DNA from: Nitrospiraceae bacterium UBA2166
GTDB taxonomy: Bacteria; Nitrospirota; Nitrospiria; Nitrospirales; UBA2166
NCBI GenBank assembly: GCA_002328825.1
Contig: DCWI01000055.1
Coordinates: forward strand, 1 to 45,899
DNA length: 45,899 nt
Direction of reading: 5' to 3'
Shown here: positions 9,601 to 16,600 of the stretch, piece by piece
How positions within the stretch are numbered: the first letter of the stretch is position 1
How the letters are laid out: the number at the start of each line of letters is the position of its first letter
Notes under the pieces: model-generated
Seen by the model: the letters and a program-made list of their open reading frames with translations, nothing else
Databases searched by the model: none
What the model was told of the DNA's origin: nothing
Position numbers and translations under genes: made by a program

Positions 9601-10036
9601 TCACCGACCCACCGACACTGTTGACAAGATTGACGCTGCAGGACTTGTCAAAGTGGCCAAGGTAGCCAAAGAGGCAATCGAATATCTCGCGAATCGACCA
9701 ACCCCATTAACTTCCACTCTCACATCAACAGATCAGAATCCTTCAACACTGAGAAAACAACAAGGTTCACACAGGACAGTGAGCCTCGGAACCATCCCAG
9801 ACTTTACGTATCAGGAGATAGGTGTCAGGATCACCGGAACCACACCCAACTCACCGGCAGAGACAGCAGGGCTTCAAGCTGAGGATATAATTGTACAGAT
9901 AGGCAAGGCAGTCATTAATGACTTACGCGCATTGTCAACGGTACTAGCAACGCTCCACCCTGGAGAGACTGTTTCGATTACCTTTACCCGTAACGGAAAG
10001 CAGCACACCACGCAAACAACGGCTGTCGCAAGATAA
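6641..10036 (+). CDS. giant exported metallopeptidase: M1 aminopeptidase-like + M28 + PDZ
   Basis: The protein has 1131 residues. A signal peptide lies at about 1-34. An M1-like catalytic part follows, with GYGMPSFTLLG near 279-289, zinc motif HEILH at 305-309 and a Glu at 327 in NWSEG. A middle region (about 450-740) is not recognised. An M28 peptidase domain (about 750-1015) shows likely zinc ligands His831, Asp855, Glu889/890, Asp918 and His988. A C-terminal PDZ domain spans about 1050-1131. M1 and M28 enzymes both remove N-terminal residues from peptides, so the protein probably digests peptides outside the cytoplasm. The start overlaps the msrB stop (ATGA), which suggests translational coupling. 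Two peptidase modules of different clans in one chain is unusual. Confidence 0.9.
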   Translation: MITMRIMIQHHLVNISTWVVLCILCVLPSSIYASQTIHHEIHVLINPTQHFLKVENAITFPKHILSKTKRQLDFLIHGDLLLSTTTKGITLTRKNGPKAAIPLANYTLTVPPNTQTIVLQYEGEIYHPLRAEGEEYARSFTETPGLISSKGIYLAGSTAWYPQFDNHLMSFTMDIDLPEPWNAVSQGKRTIFDDQNNLVQVRWESPQPQDEIFLIGGPFTEYRKQAGSIEILAFLQAPDVALANTYLTTTAQYLEMYNTLLGPYPYPKFALVENFWETGYGMPSFTLLGPKILRFPFIRHSSYPHEILHNWWGRGVYVDFKSGNWSEGLTSYLADHLIKEQRGAAIDYRRSTLQQYADYVADAKDFPLTEFRSRHSAVTQAIGYGKTLMFFHMLRQQLGDEAFVLGLRIFYQDNTFRHATYEDLKQAFEQASKQNLSAEFAQWITHSGAPSLRVSNVHAQPNGSTYRLTATLEQTQPGPPYTLLIPIAISPTEQAPAYQTTVSMNTLQHTIDLQLPFRPLHLHIDPEFDVFRRLDRNETPPALTQAFGAAKVTILLPSQAPKRLLAEYLELAQSWKASQPGAVDIRMDNALTTFPPDHSIWLFGWNNQFRHQPIAALSNYDVSITESSVIIGNKKLARETHSIILSARRFDNPDLALVWVATDNVNALPGLGRKLPHYGKYSYLGFIGDEPTNTVKGQWPIVNSPMSIPIQHFDDRRESESTMQLAPRHALATLPELISEERMVTMITWLTHKSLQGRGLGTPELDRVTRFLAEEFHKAGLKPISPNNNYLQTWQEDVETLGTNITMHNVIGIIPGTNARFSNQSVVVGAHYDHLGLGWPDVHAGDEGKIHHGADDNASGVAVLLELARTLTQTLQPERTVVFVAFTGEEDSLRGSQYYVKHTQQFPSDKVIGMVNFDTIGRLENKPLTVIGTASAREWIHVFRGAGYISGIPIEFVMTDLESSDQKSFIDAGVPAVQLFTGPHLDYHRPTDTVDKIDAAGLVKVAKVAKEAIEYLANRPTPLTSTLTSTDQNPSTLRKQQGSHRTVSLGTIPDFTYQEIGVRITGTTPNSPAETAGLQAEDIIVQIGKAVINDLRALSTVLATLHPGETVSITFTRNGKQHTTQTTAVAR

Positions 10037-10050
10037 CACATGGAGGAGCT

Positions 10051-10362
10051 ATGGTACTTTGTGAGTTTTCAATGAGTCCGTTAGAAAAAGGGGAGAGTGT
10101 TAGCAAATACGTCGCACGATCATTAGATATTATCGTGAAAAGCGGAATTGATTATCGTTTAAATCCAATGGGAACAATAGTTGAAGGCGAATGGGACGAG
10201 GTTATAGAAGTCGTAACACACTGCTTCAATCGCATGAAACAAGATTGTACCCGCGTGTCTGTGAGTATGAAAATCGACTACCGGAAGGGAAAGAAAGGCC
10301 GCCTTGAATCAAAGGTAGCCAGCGTTGAGAAACAACTAGGACAATCACTAAGAAAATCCTAA
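10051..10362 (+). CDS. MTH1187/UPF0045-family thiamine-binding protein
   Basis: The 103-residue protein matches the MTH1187 (Thiamine_BP) family: an N-terminal strand with FSMSPL, a central helix and the NPMGTIVEG turn typical of these small ferredoxin-like-fold proteins. Some members bind thiamine or its pyrimidine precursor; the physiological role is unsettled. A strong GGAGG lies just before the ATG, and the gene begins 14 bp after the peptidase stop. It ends at a perfect hairpin. Its location about 0.9 kb from the TPP-riboswitch thiC-thi4 unit fits a thiamine link. Confidence 0.8.
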   Translation: MVLCEFSMSPLEKGESVSKYVARSLDIIVKSGIDYRLNPMGTIVEGEWDEVIEVVTHCFNRMKQDCTRVSVSMKIDYRKGKKGRLESKVASVEKQLGQSLRKS

Positions 10363-10394
10363 AGCTCGGCACCTTGAAATAAAGGTGCCGAGCT
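10363..10394. terminator. hairpin terminator between convergent genes
   Basis: A perfect 13-bp stem (AGCTCGGCACCTT with its complement) encloses a 6-nt loop. It lies just after the thiamine-binding gene stop and 17 bp past the stop of the convergent RRM gene. On the minus strand it is followed by a weak T-rich run (TTAGGATTTT); on the plus strand there is no T tract. It probably serves both genes, better for the RRM gene. Confidence 0.72.
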
Positions 10395-10411
10395 CGGAAT
10401 GTCAGTTCTCG

Positions 10412-10744
10412 TTACCAGCGATCACGGCGTCCGCCACCGCCGCCGCCACCGCCGCCTCGTCCACCACCGCCACCAAATCCACCACCTGAACGTGGTTCTT
10501 GGGGCCGTGCCTCATTGACTGTCAACGTGCGACCATCCATCTGCGTACCATTCAACGCATCAATTGCAGTTTTCGCCTCGCTATCGCTAGTCATCTCAAC
10601 AAAACCAAAACCACGCGATTGGCCAGTGTACTTATCCGTAATAATCCGAGCCGAATCCACTGACCCATGAGCCGTAAACAACTCACTCAACTGCTCCTCA
10701 CTAGCAGAATATGGTAACCCACCGACATATATCTTCGAACCCAT
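10412..10744 (-). CDS. RRM-type RNA-binding protein with glycine-rich tail
   Basis: The 110-residue protein carries one RNA recognition motif (about 1-82) with RNP2 KIYVGGLPY and RNP1 RGFGFVEM. A tail of Gly and Arg (about 88-110) follows. Similar small proteins in cyanobacteria and other bacteria are often cold-inducible RNA chaperones. The start has a strong AGGAGGAG site. A 16-bp palindrome touches that site and could hide it in an mRNA hairpin. The glycine codons create a GC-rich low-complexity patch at 10432-10485, unlike the rest of the window. It is convergent with the thiamine-binding gene. Confidence 0.92.
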   Translation of the reverse strand: MGSKIYVGGLPYSASEEQLSELFTAHGSVDSARIITDKYTGQSRGFGFVEMTSDSEAKTAIDALNGTQMDGRTLTVNEARPQEPRSGGGFGGGGGRGGGGGGGGGRRDRW

Positions 10745-10756
10745 AGGACACTCCTC

Positions 10757-10772
10757 CTATTAATGTTAATAG
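10757..10772. repeat. 16-bp palindrome touching the RRM gene ribosome binding site
   Basis: CTATTAA-TG-TTAATAG has perfect 7-bp arms. In the mRNA its 3' arm abuts the AGGAGGAG ribosome binding site. It could be a DNA operator or a weak hairpin that melts with temperature. The symmetry is observed; the function is inferred. Confidence 0.45.
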
Positions 10773-11049
10773 CTATGATGATTAAGATGACTGGTAGTCG
10801 AACAGAACTCTAAACAATCTGGAAGGCAGGAACAGGCTGGAGCCAAAAGATCTCACACAATGAGGTCAACTTGGGATGGGCACTGTTGAGGCCAAACCAC
10901 CTACGCGCTCTATTTCCCTCTCGTACACACAGCAAAGACGCAGCACCAATGCGGGACCGTACCATATCCTCACAGACGAAAGCAACCCAACCTCATCATT
11001 TTACATCAGATTGACAGCAAGCGAACATATAATTTACCATGAGCCAACA

Positions 11050-11137
11050 GCTAGGGGAGCCATTTTATGGCTGAGAGTGTTCTACAAGAGGACTCAACCC
11101 TTTGAACCTGATCTGGATCATACCAGCGTAGGGAAGC
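11050..11137 (+). promoter_or_regulatory. TPP (THI-box) riboswitch upstream of thiC
   Basis: The conserved core is readable: GGGGAGCC, then GGCTGAGAG, then TTTGAACCTGATCTGGATCA and the CCAGCGTAGGGAAGC closing segment. The basal stem can pair GCT (11050-11052) with AGC (11135-11137). A TATAAT at 11028-11033 is the likely -10 box, so transcription would begin just before the aptamer. It senses thiamine pyrophosphate and would shut down thiC-thi4 when TPP is plentiful, most likely through the terminator at 11168-11196. Confidence 0.95.
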
Positions 11138-11167
11138 GGATTTTTGGGAACCATGCACACATTCCTA

Positions 11168-11196
11168 AGCCGCACCCGCTCTGGTGCGGCTTTTTA
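11168..11196 (+). terminator. riboswitch expression-platform terminator
   Basis: A perfect 9-bp stem AGCCGCACC/GGTGCGGCT with a 6-nt loop is followed at once by a T-rich tail (TTTTAT). It lies 30 nt after the TPP aptamer and 40 nt before the thiC start. This is the layout of transcriptional control by premature termination. GCGG in the aptamer's 3' flank (11136-11139) could pair with CCGC of the terminator arm as an antiterminator; that pairing is inferred. Confidence 0.85.
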
Positions 11197-11235
11197 TTTG
11201 CTATACCCTTTAACGATGAGAAGGAATCTCCCATC

Positions 11236-13107
11236 ATGAAAACCGACCTCACCTACTCATTTCCATCATCTCGGAAAATCTACGTGCAGGGAAGTCATCC
11301 TGACATTACAGTTCCGATGCGTGAGATTCACCTCTCTCCAACGGAAAACAACAATGGAGACAGTATAGCAGAACCAAATGAGCCATTTCTTGTCTACGAT
11401 ACCTCAGGACCCTTTTCTGATCCTAGCATCACAGTGGATATTCGGCGTGGCCTTTCCCCTATACGCGAACGCTGGATTCATACTCGCGGGGATGTGGAAG
11501 AACTTCAATTCCCCACTTCAAAATATGGTCACGCACGAACCACAGACCCTCAACTAAACGACATCCGTTTCCCCAATCTCCGAAAACCTCTTCGTGCGAA
11601 AAGCAGCCAAAACGTGTCCCAGATGCACTACGCAAAGCAAGGCATCGTAACCCCTGAAATGGAGTTTATCTCTCTACGTGAGAACCAGAAACGATCTTCT
11701 CACCAAGCACACTCCACTGCTATCAATGGAAACAACAGACAATCAGTGATTGCCCAACAACATCCAGGCAATGCATGGGGAGCAAACATCCCAAGTGAGA
11801 TTACCCCAGAATTTGTGCGGGATGAAGTAGCCAAAGGACGAGCAATCATCCCCTCCAATATCAATCACCCTGAAATCGAACCAATGATCATTGGGCGCAA
11901 TTTCCTAGTGAAAATTAATTCGAATATAGGCAACTCTGCAATTTCATCCTCAATCGATGACGAAGTCGAAAAAATGGTGTGGTCGACCCGATGGGGAGCG
12001 GATACCGTCATGGATCTTTCCACTGGCAAGAACATTCACGAAACACGGGAATGGATGATTCGTAACTCACCAGTCCCGATCGGAACAGTCCCTATCTATC
12101 AAGCACTGGAAAAAGTGGATGGTATCGCCGAAGAACTAACTTGGGAAATGTATCGTGACACCCTAATTGAGCAAGCAGAACAAGGGGTTGATTACTTTAC
12201 CATTCACGCAGGAGTTCGACTACATTATATCCCAATGACCGCGAACAGGCTCACCGGAATCGTGTCAAGAGGCGGCGCAATCCATGCCAAATGGTGCCTT
12301 GCACACCATAATGAAAATTTCTGTTACACCCACTTTGAAGAAATCTGCGCCATCATGAAAGCTTACAACATCGCTTTCAGCCTTGGTGACGGACTACGTC
12401 CCGGATCCATACGCGATGCCAACGACGAAGCTCAATTTGCCGAACTAGAAACCCTTGGAGAACTAACCCACATTGCATGGAAACATGATGTTCAAACCAT
12501 GATTGAGGGCCCTGGCCATGTTCCAATGCATATGATCAAAGTCAATATGGAAAAACAACTGGAGACGTGTCAAGAAGCCCCATTTTATACACTCGGTCCA
12601 TTAACCACAGATATTGCTCCGGGGTATGACCACATTACCTCCGGCATCGGCGCTGCCATGATTGGGTGGTTTGGTTGCGCAATGCTCTGCTATGTAACTC
12701 CCAAAGAGCACCTTGGCCTTCCAACCAGAGATGATGTAAAAGAAGGAGTAATTGCGTACAAAATCGCAGCCCATGCGGCCGATTTAGCCAAAGGTCATCC
12801 AGGAGCACAAGCTCGCGATAATGCGCTTTCCAAAGCCAGATTTGAATTTCGCTGGAATGATCAGTTCAATTTGTCACTTGATCCTGAAACCGCAAAGGAC
12901 TTCCATGACGCAACCCTCCCTAATAAAGTTGCCAAAACCGCCCACTTCTGCTCAATGTGCGGACCACGGTTTTGTTCCATGAAAATCACTGAAGATGTCC
13001 GCTCATACGCAGCTGAAAAGAATCTCAACGAAGCAGCTGCCATCGAAGCAGGGATGCAGGAAAAATCAGAGACGTTCAAACAATCAGGCTCACAACTCTA
13101 CTCGTAA
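11236..13107 (+). CDS. thiC: phosphomethylpyrimidine synthase ThiC
   Basis: The 623-residue product is a full-length ThiC, the radical-SAM enzyme that rearranges aminoimidazole ribotide into hydroxymethylpyrimidine phosphate for thiamine synthesis. Visible hallmarks include GAD(T)VMDLSTG, the EGPGHVPMH motif, and the C-terminal iron-sulfur motif CSMCGPRFC. The frame stays open far upstream, but that part runs through the riboswitch and terminator, so the start is set at ATG 11236, with AAGGA 10 nt before it. thi4 follows after 13 bp. Regulation is by the upstream TPP riboswitch. AIR, its substrate, is also the product of PurM, encoded further right. Confidence 0.97.
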   Translation: MKTDLTYSFPSSRKIYVQGSHPDITVPMREIHLSPTENNNGDSIAEPNEPFLVYDTSGPFSDPSITVDIRRGLSPIRERWIHTRGDVEELQFPTSKYGHARTTDPQLNDIRFPNLRKPLRAKSSQNVSQMHYAKQGIVTPEMEFISLRENQKRSSHQAHSTAINGNNRQSVIAQQHPGNAWGANIPSEITPEFVRDEVAKGRAIIPSNINHPEIEPMIIGRNFLVKINSNIGNSAISSSIDDEVEKMVWSTRWGADTVMDLSTGKNIHETREWMIRNSPVPIGTVPIYQALEKVDGIAEELTWEMYRDTLIEQAEQGVDYFTIHAGVRLHYIPMTANRLTGIVSRGGAIHAKWCLAHHNENFCYTHFEEICAIMKAYNIAFSLGDGLRPGSIRDANDEAQFAELETLGELTHIAWKHDVQTMIEGPGHVPMHMIKVNMEKQLETCQEAPFYTLGPLTTDIAPGYDHITSGIGAAMIGWFGCAMLCYVTPKEHLGLPTRDDVKEGVIAYKIAAHAADLAKGHPGAQARDNALSKARFEFRWNDQFNLSLDPETAKDFHDATLPNKVAKTAHFCSMCGPRFCSMKITEDVRSYAAEKNLNEAAAIEAGMQEKSETFKQSGSQLYS

Positions 13108-13120
13108 GAACATCACAACC

Positions 13121-13921
13121 ATGGCACACAAATGGGTCACTCCCCTTCGGGAACGAGATGTGACGCGCGCAATCGCGCACGCACATTTTCGTGAATTTGA
13201 ACAGATCATTGAAAACGATGTAATCGTGGTTGGATCTGGCCCCTCCGGCCTTCTCTGCGCACGAGATCTCGCGGCAAATGGCCTACGGGTGCTAGTCATA
13301 GAGCAAAACTTAGCGTTGGGGGGAGGATTCTGGTCTGGTGGATACCTAATGAACAAGGCGACAATCTGTGACCCTGCGCACAAGATTCTTCAGGAACTTA
13401 GCGTCCCATGCACACCAGTCCCTGAATATGAAGGCATGTACATCACTGATCCCCCACATGCAACCGCACGCCTCATTTCATCAATGTACGACGCCGGCGC
13501 ACGCGTCTTAAATCTCACCAAGCTTGTGGATCTGATCCTTCGAGAGGACGGACAACTCAAAGGTGTTGTCGTCAACTCCACTCCAGTCGAGGCAGCAGGA
13601 CATGATGTCCTGCATATCGATCCGATCGCACTTGAAAGCACAATCGTTGTTGATGCCACTGGACACGATGCATCTGTCGTCAACCTCCTGCACCAACACA
13701 AATGTTACCAACATCCAGTTCCTGGCAATGGAGCCATGTGGGTAGCACAATCTGAAGAATTAGTCGTCGAAAATACTGGAGAAATCTATCCACACTGCTT
13801 TGTGGTAGGATTGGCAGTCGCTGCAGTTTACGGAACTCCACGGATGGGCCCGGCCTTCGGCTCTATGCTCCTTTCCGGTCGAAGGGGCGCGGAAATCATA
13901 CGAAAGGCACTCAAAGAATAA
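13121..13921 (+). CDS. thi4: Thi4-type thiazole synthase, probably sulfide-using (archaeal type)
   Basis: The 266-residue protein has the Rossmann motif VVGSGPSGLLCA (about 36-47) and the GGG/WSGG region of Thi4. It would make the thiazole moiety of thiamine from NAD and glycine. In yeast Thi4 a Cys two residues before the DP pair donates its sulfur and the enzyme dies after one turnover. Here that place is His165 (LHIDP), as in methanogen Thi4 proteins that use free sulfide and turn over repeatedly. The start is ATG 13121, 13 bp after thiC; no clear ribosome binding site, so coupling to thiC is likely. Together with ThiC both halves of thiamine are made under one riboswitch. Confidence 0.92.
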   Translation: MAHKWVTPLRERDVTRAIAHAHFREFEQIIENDVIVVGSGPSGLLCARDLAANGLRVLVIEQNLALGGGFWSGGYLMNKATICDPAHKILQELSVPCTPVPEYEGMYITDPPHATARLISSMYDAGARVLNLTKLVDLILREDGQLKGVVVNSTPVEAAGHDVLHIDPIALESTIVVDATGHDASVVNLLHQHKCYQHPVPGNGAMWVAQSEELVVENTGEIYPHCFVVGLAVAAVYGTPRMGPAFGSMLLSGRRGAEIIRKALKE

Positions 13922-13927
13922 CATCCC

Positions 13928-14953
13928 GTGTCTCCCAGCGTTTCAATTATCGTTCCAGCCAGAAATGAGGAACGCGCTCTTGGCCGATGCCTTGATTCAT
14001 TGTTGGCGCAAAACTACGAAGACTTTGAGTTGATTGTGGTCGACGATCAGTCGACGGATCACACCCCCGACCTGATCTCAACTCGAACATCACAAGACTC
14101 GCGAATTCGCAACCTTCGAATAACCAACCTCCCGGCAGGCTGGACTGGGAAAAATCATGCCCTTGCGTGCGGTGCACACAACGCACATGGCAAATGGCTA
14201 TTGTTTACCGATGCTGATACTTGGCATGCCCCTCACTCACTCAAAGACAATCTCACCTTTGCCCAATACCACCACATTGACATTCTTTCGATGAGTCCAG
14301 ATCAAGAATGTGTGAGCGTATCTGAAAAACTTCTCCAACCAACAATTTTTTCGACTCTCAGTTATTGGTTCGCATATTGCCACATCAACGATCCACAAGA
14401 TGAGCAGGCAGCAGGAAACGGACAATACATCATGATCAGACGGTCGCTCTACAAGACCATTGGCGGACACGAAAAAATCAAAGGATGTATTCTGGAAGAT
14501 GTAGAACTCGCACGGAGAGCAAAGCGTGCCGGCGGAACGCTTTGGTTTGCCCCAGCACAGGGAAAGGTTCGAGTGCGGATGTATCACACCTTGAAAGAGA
14601 TTTGGAATGGGTGGGCAAAAAATCTATACCTCCTTCAAAAACAAAGCCCGCAGAGTTTACTGCGAACAAGCACACACATCATACTCCTCGATATCGCCCC
14701 AACTGCCATACTCATGCTTAGCACATGGTACAGTATCCACACCGCGTTACTTGTTACTGCAGGCATCATGCTTATTGCTCGGTGGCACAATCTCTGCCAA
14801 CAATGGCGAAAGCTCGGCTTCGATACCCAATACACCACGTTCTATCCGATTGGCTCGAGCTTATTCCTCGGACTACTCTGGTATTCAGCCATACTGCACA
14901 AAGGAGGATTTAGGATCGTATGGAAAGGGCGCTTTTGCAAAGAGCTCCCCTAA
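13928..14953 (+). CDS. GT2 family glycosyltransferase (HpnB/CrtQ-like)
   Basis: The 341-residue protein begins with the GT2 fold (VSIIVPARNEE, then VVDDQSTD). It has the metal-binding FTDADT motif, GNGQYIMIRR, and an EDVELARR catalytic segment. About three hydrophobic helices follow (roughly 235-330), so it is probably membrane-bound. The PAGWTGKNHA stretch and overall layout resemble hopene-associated HpnB and carotenoid glycosyltransferases, but the acceptor cannot be deduced. The start is GTG at 13928, only 6 bp after thi4, so it is probably co-transcribed with the thiamine genes without an obvious functional link. Confidence 0.85.
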   Translation: MSPSVSIIVPARNEERALGRCLDSLLAQNYEDFELIVVDDQSTDHTPDLISTRTSQDSRIRNLRITNLPAGWTGKNHALACGAHNAHGKWLLFTDADTWHAPHSLKDNLTFAQYHHIDILSMSPDQECVSVSEKLLQPTIFSTLSYWFAYCHINDPQDEQAAGNGQYIMIRRSLYKTIGGHEKIKGCILEDVELARRAKRAGGTLWFAPAQGKVRVRMYHTLKEIWNGWAKNLYLLQKQSPQSLLRTSTHIILLDIAPTAILMLSTWYSIHTALLVTAGIMLIARWHNLCQQWRKLGFDTQYTTFYPIGSSLFLGLLWYSAILHKGGFRIVWKGRFCKELP

Positions 14954-14998
14954 CGGCCTTGTCATAAAAAACGAAATGAACTACAGAGGGAGAATCCA

Positions 14999-15412
14999 AT
15001 GAGTGAAACAACACACGACGCACCACCTGCAAACATTGTGTGGGGAGTGGTGAACGACATTCTGTTTTGGAGCAAAATTAAAGGAGGGTTGCAACGAACA
15101 GGCTACCCCTTGCGCCGAATAAGAACAGACCTCGAGCTGATGGAAACTCTAAAAAGAGAAACGCCTAGCGTCATTATTGTCGACATGGGCAACGACACCA
15201 TGAATGCATTTGCCGTCATCCAAACACTCAAAGAGGATGAGGAATATAAGGAAATTCCAGTTCTTGCGTTTTGCAACCACGATGATGTCGCGGCATTTAC
15301 GCGTGCTCGCACATTAGGTGCAGACAAGGTCGTCACAAACGGAGTGTTTAGCATGAGCATGGATGACTTAGTTACAGAACTTATCCAAGGCAATGACGAC
15401 GACGAATTATGA
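14999..15412 (+). CDS. degenerate response-regulator receiver domain protein
   Basis: A stand-alone CheY-like domain of 137 residues. The phospho-acceptor position seems kept (Asp in IIVDMGN). The acidic pair of strand 1 is altered (VVNDI), and the conserved Lys-Pro after strand 5 is replaced (ADKVVTNGVF in place of ADxxxxKPF). It probably no longer works as a normal phospho-switch and may act as a scaffold. A GAGGGAGA site precedes the ATG. Its stop overlaps the ygfZ start (ATGA), so the two are translationally coupled. The C-terminus is acidic. Confidence 0.8.
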   Translation: MSETTHDAPPANIVWGVVNDILFWSKIKGGLQRTGYPLRRIRTDLELMETLKRETPSVIIVDMGNDTMNAFAVIQTLKEDEEYKEIPVLAFCNHDDVAAFTRARTLGADKVVTNGVFSMSMDDLVTELIQGNDDDEL

Positions 15413-16512
15413 GGCAATCGCCTATTAATCAGCTTCATCCATCGCTAAGAACTCTATGTTCCGTTGTAGGAAATCAACACACCCCAACCCCCTACGGTGA
15501 TCCACAATCTGAGCATGCTATCGTGCGCAACGGAGTAGGCATCACAAACACCTCGCATCGTGGAAAACTGATGATCTCTGGAATCGATCGCACAACATAC
15601 CTACAGGGACTCGTCACCAACGACATGCTCAAACTCACGGACGGCATCGGCATGTACTGTGCGATCCTAACGCCAAAAGGAAAAATACAATCCTATTTTA
15701 GGATCTTTGAGGTTGATGAAACATTGATCATCGACCTCGAAGAAGAAGCCATAGCTACAACTTATCAACTTCTAAAACGCTACTTACTCTACGGCATCAA
15801 AGTCGCACTGGAAGACGTGACTCGTTCATATGGACATCTCTCTATCCACGGACCTCTCTCAGACACCTTGCTCACCAAAGTGTGTGATCACACGTTTCCA
15901 GAATTAGACGTACCAAACCATACCAAAGCATCCATCGCTACAACTCAACTTATCATCATGAAAACAGACGAATGTGGCGAAATTGGATACGATCTACTCA
16001 TGCCAATCTCATCTATCACAACCGTCTGGGAACGACTATGGGAAACCGCGACAAATAATAAAATCCACCCATTTGGCGCAATAGGAGCAGAAACCCTAGA
16101 GATCCTTCGCATCGAAACCGGGACCCCTCGCTATGGCCGAGAACTCGACGAAGAGGTATTTCCAGCCGAAGCCCTGCTTGAAAAGAAGGCAGTCAGCCTA
16201 TCAAAAGGATGTTACCTGGGGCAGGAAACAGTTGCCCGAATCGATGCCTATGGAGATGTCAAACGAAAACTCGCCGGCATAACCATCAGCGGAAAATCCG
16301 TTCCAAAACAGGGAACAGAACTGTTTGGAACGGATGACGACTCGAGAGTTGCTGGGCGAATCACTAGCGCAATCTATTCACCCTCTCTAAACCAAATCAT
16401 CGGACTTGCCTACCTTCGAACAAAATACCTGAGTTCTGGCACTGAACTCATCACCACCTTTAACGACCACACCAACAACGCTACTGTCACTACCCTGCCA
16501 TTTCCACGCTAA
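15409..16512 (+). CDS. ygfZ: YgfZ/GcvT-type folate-binding protein, iron-sulfur cluster maintenance
   Basis: The 367-residue protein has the GcvT-like folate fold and the YgfZ signature KGCYLGQE, whose Cys is required in this family. E. coli YgfZ helps assemble or repair certain iron-sulfur enzymes with tetrahydrofolate and is not an aminomethyltransferase. ThiC, an iron-sulfur enzyme, is encoded in the same run of genes. The start overlaps the stop of the receiver-like gene. No terminator is visible before the next gene, but that gene seems to have its own promoter. Confidence 0.9.
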   Translation: MRQSPINQLHPSLRTLCSVVGNQHTPTPYGDPQSEHAIVRNGVGITNTSHRGKLMISGIDRTTYLQGLVTNDMLKLTDGIGMYCAILTPKGKIQSYFRIFEVDETLIIDLEEEAIATTYQLLKRYLLYGIKVALEDVTRSYGHLSIHGPLSDTLLTKVCDHTFPELDVPNHTKASIATTQLIIMKTDECGEIGYDLLMPISSITTVWERLWETATNNKIHPFGAIGAETLEILRIETGTPRYGRELDEEVFPAEALLEKKAVSLSKGCYLGQETVARIDAYGDVKRKLAGITISGKSVPKQGTELFGTDDDSRVAGRITSAIYSPSLNQIIGLAYLRTKYLSSGTELITTFNDHTNNATVTTLPFPR

Positions 16513-16547
16513 TCCCCACCAACAATACTGCAGATCCCACCGATGAG

Positions 16548-16556
16548 TGCTATAGT
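16548..16556 (+). promoter_or_regulatory. extended -10 promoter before the decarboxylase gene
   Basis: TGCTATAGT is an extended -10 element lying 44 nt before the start codon. There is no good -35 box. Near-identical TGCTATAAT elements precede the DUF3750 gene (34641) and the YugP gene (37209), which supports a shared promoter type. Confidence 0.45.
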
Positions 16557-16600
16557 ATCCACACTCTAACCATATCATTTAAAAATCGAGGGCAAGACCG

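Noticed and set aside
10432..10485. GC-rich CCGCCACC-type minisatellite.
   Set aside because: It is simply the coding sequence for the glycine-rich tail of the RRM protein.
10876..11235. N-terminal extension of ThiC by about 120 codons.
   Set aside because: The frame runs through the TPP riboswitch and its terminator; ThiC similarity and a ribosome binding site begin at 11236.
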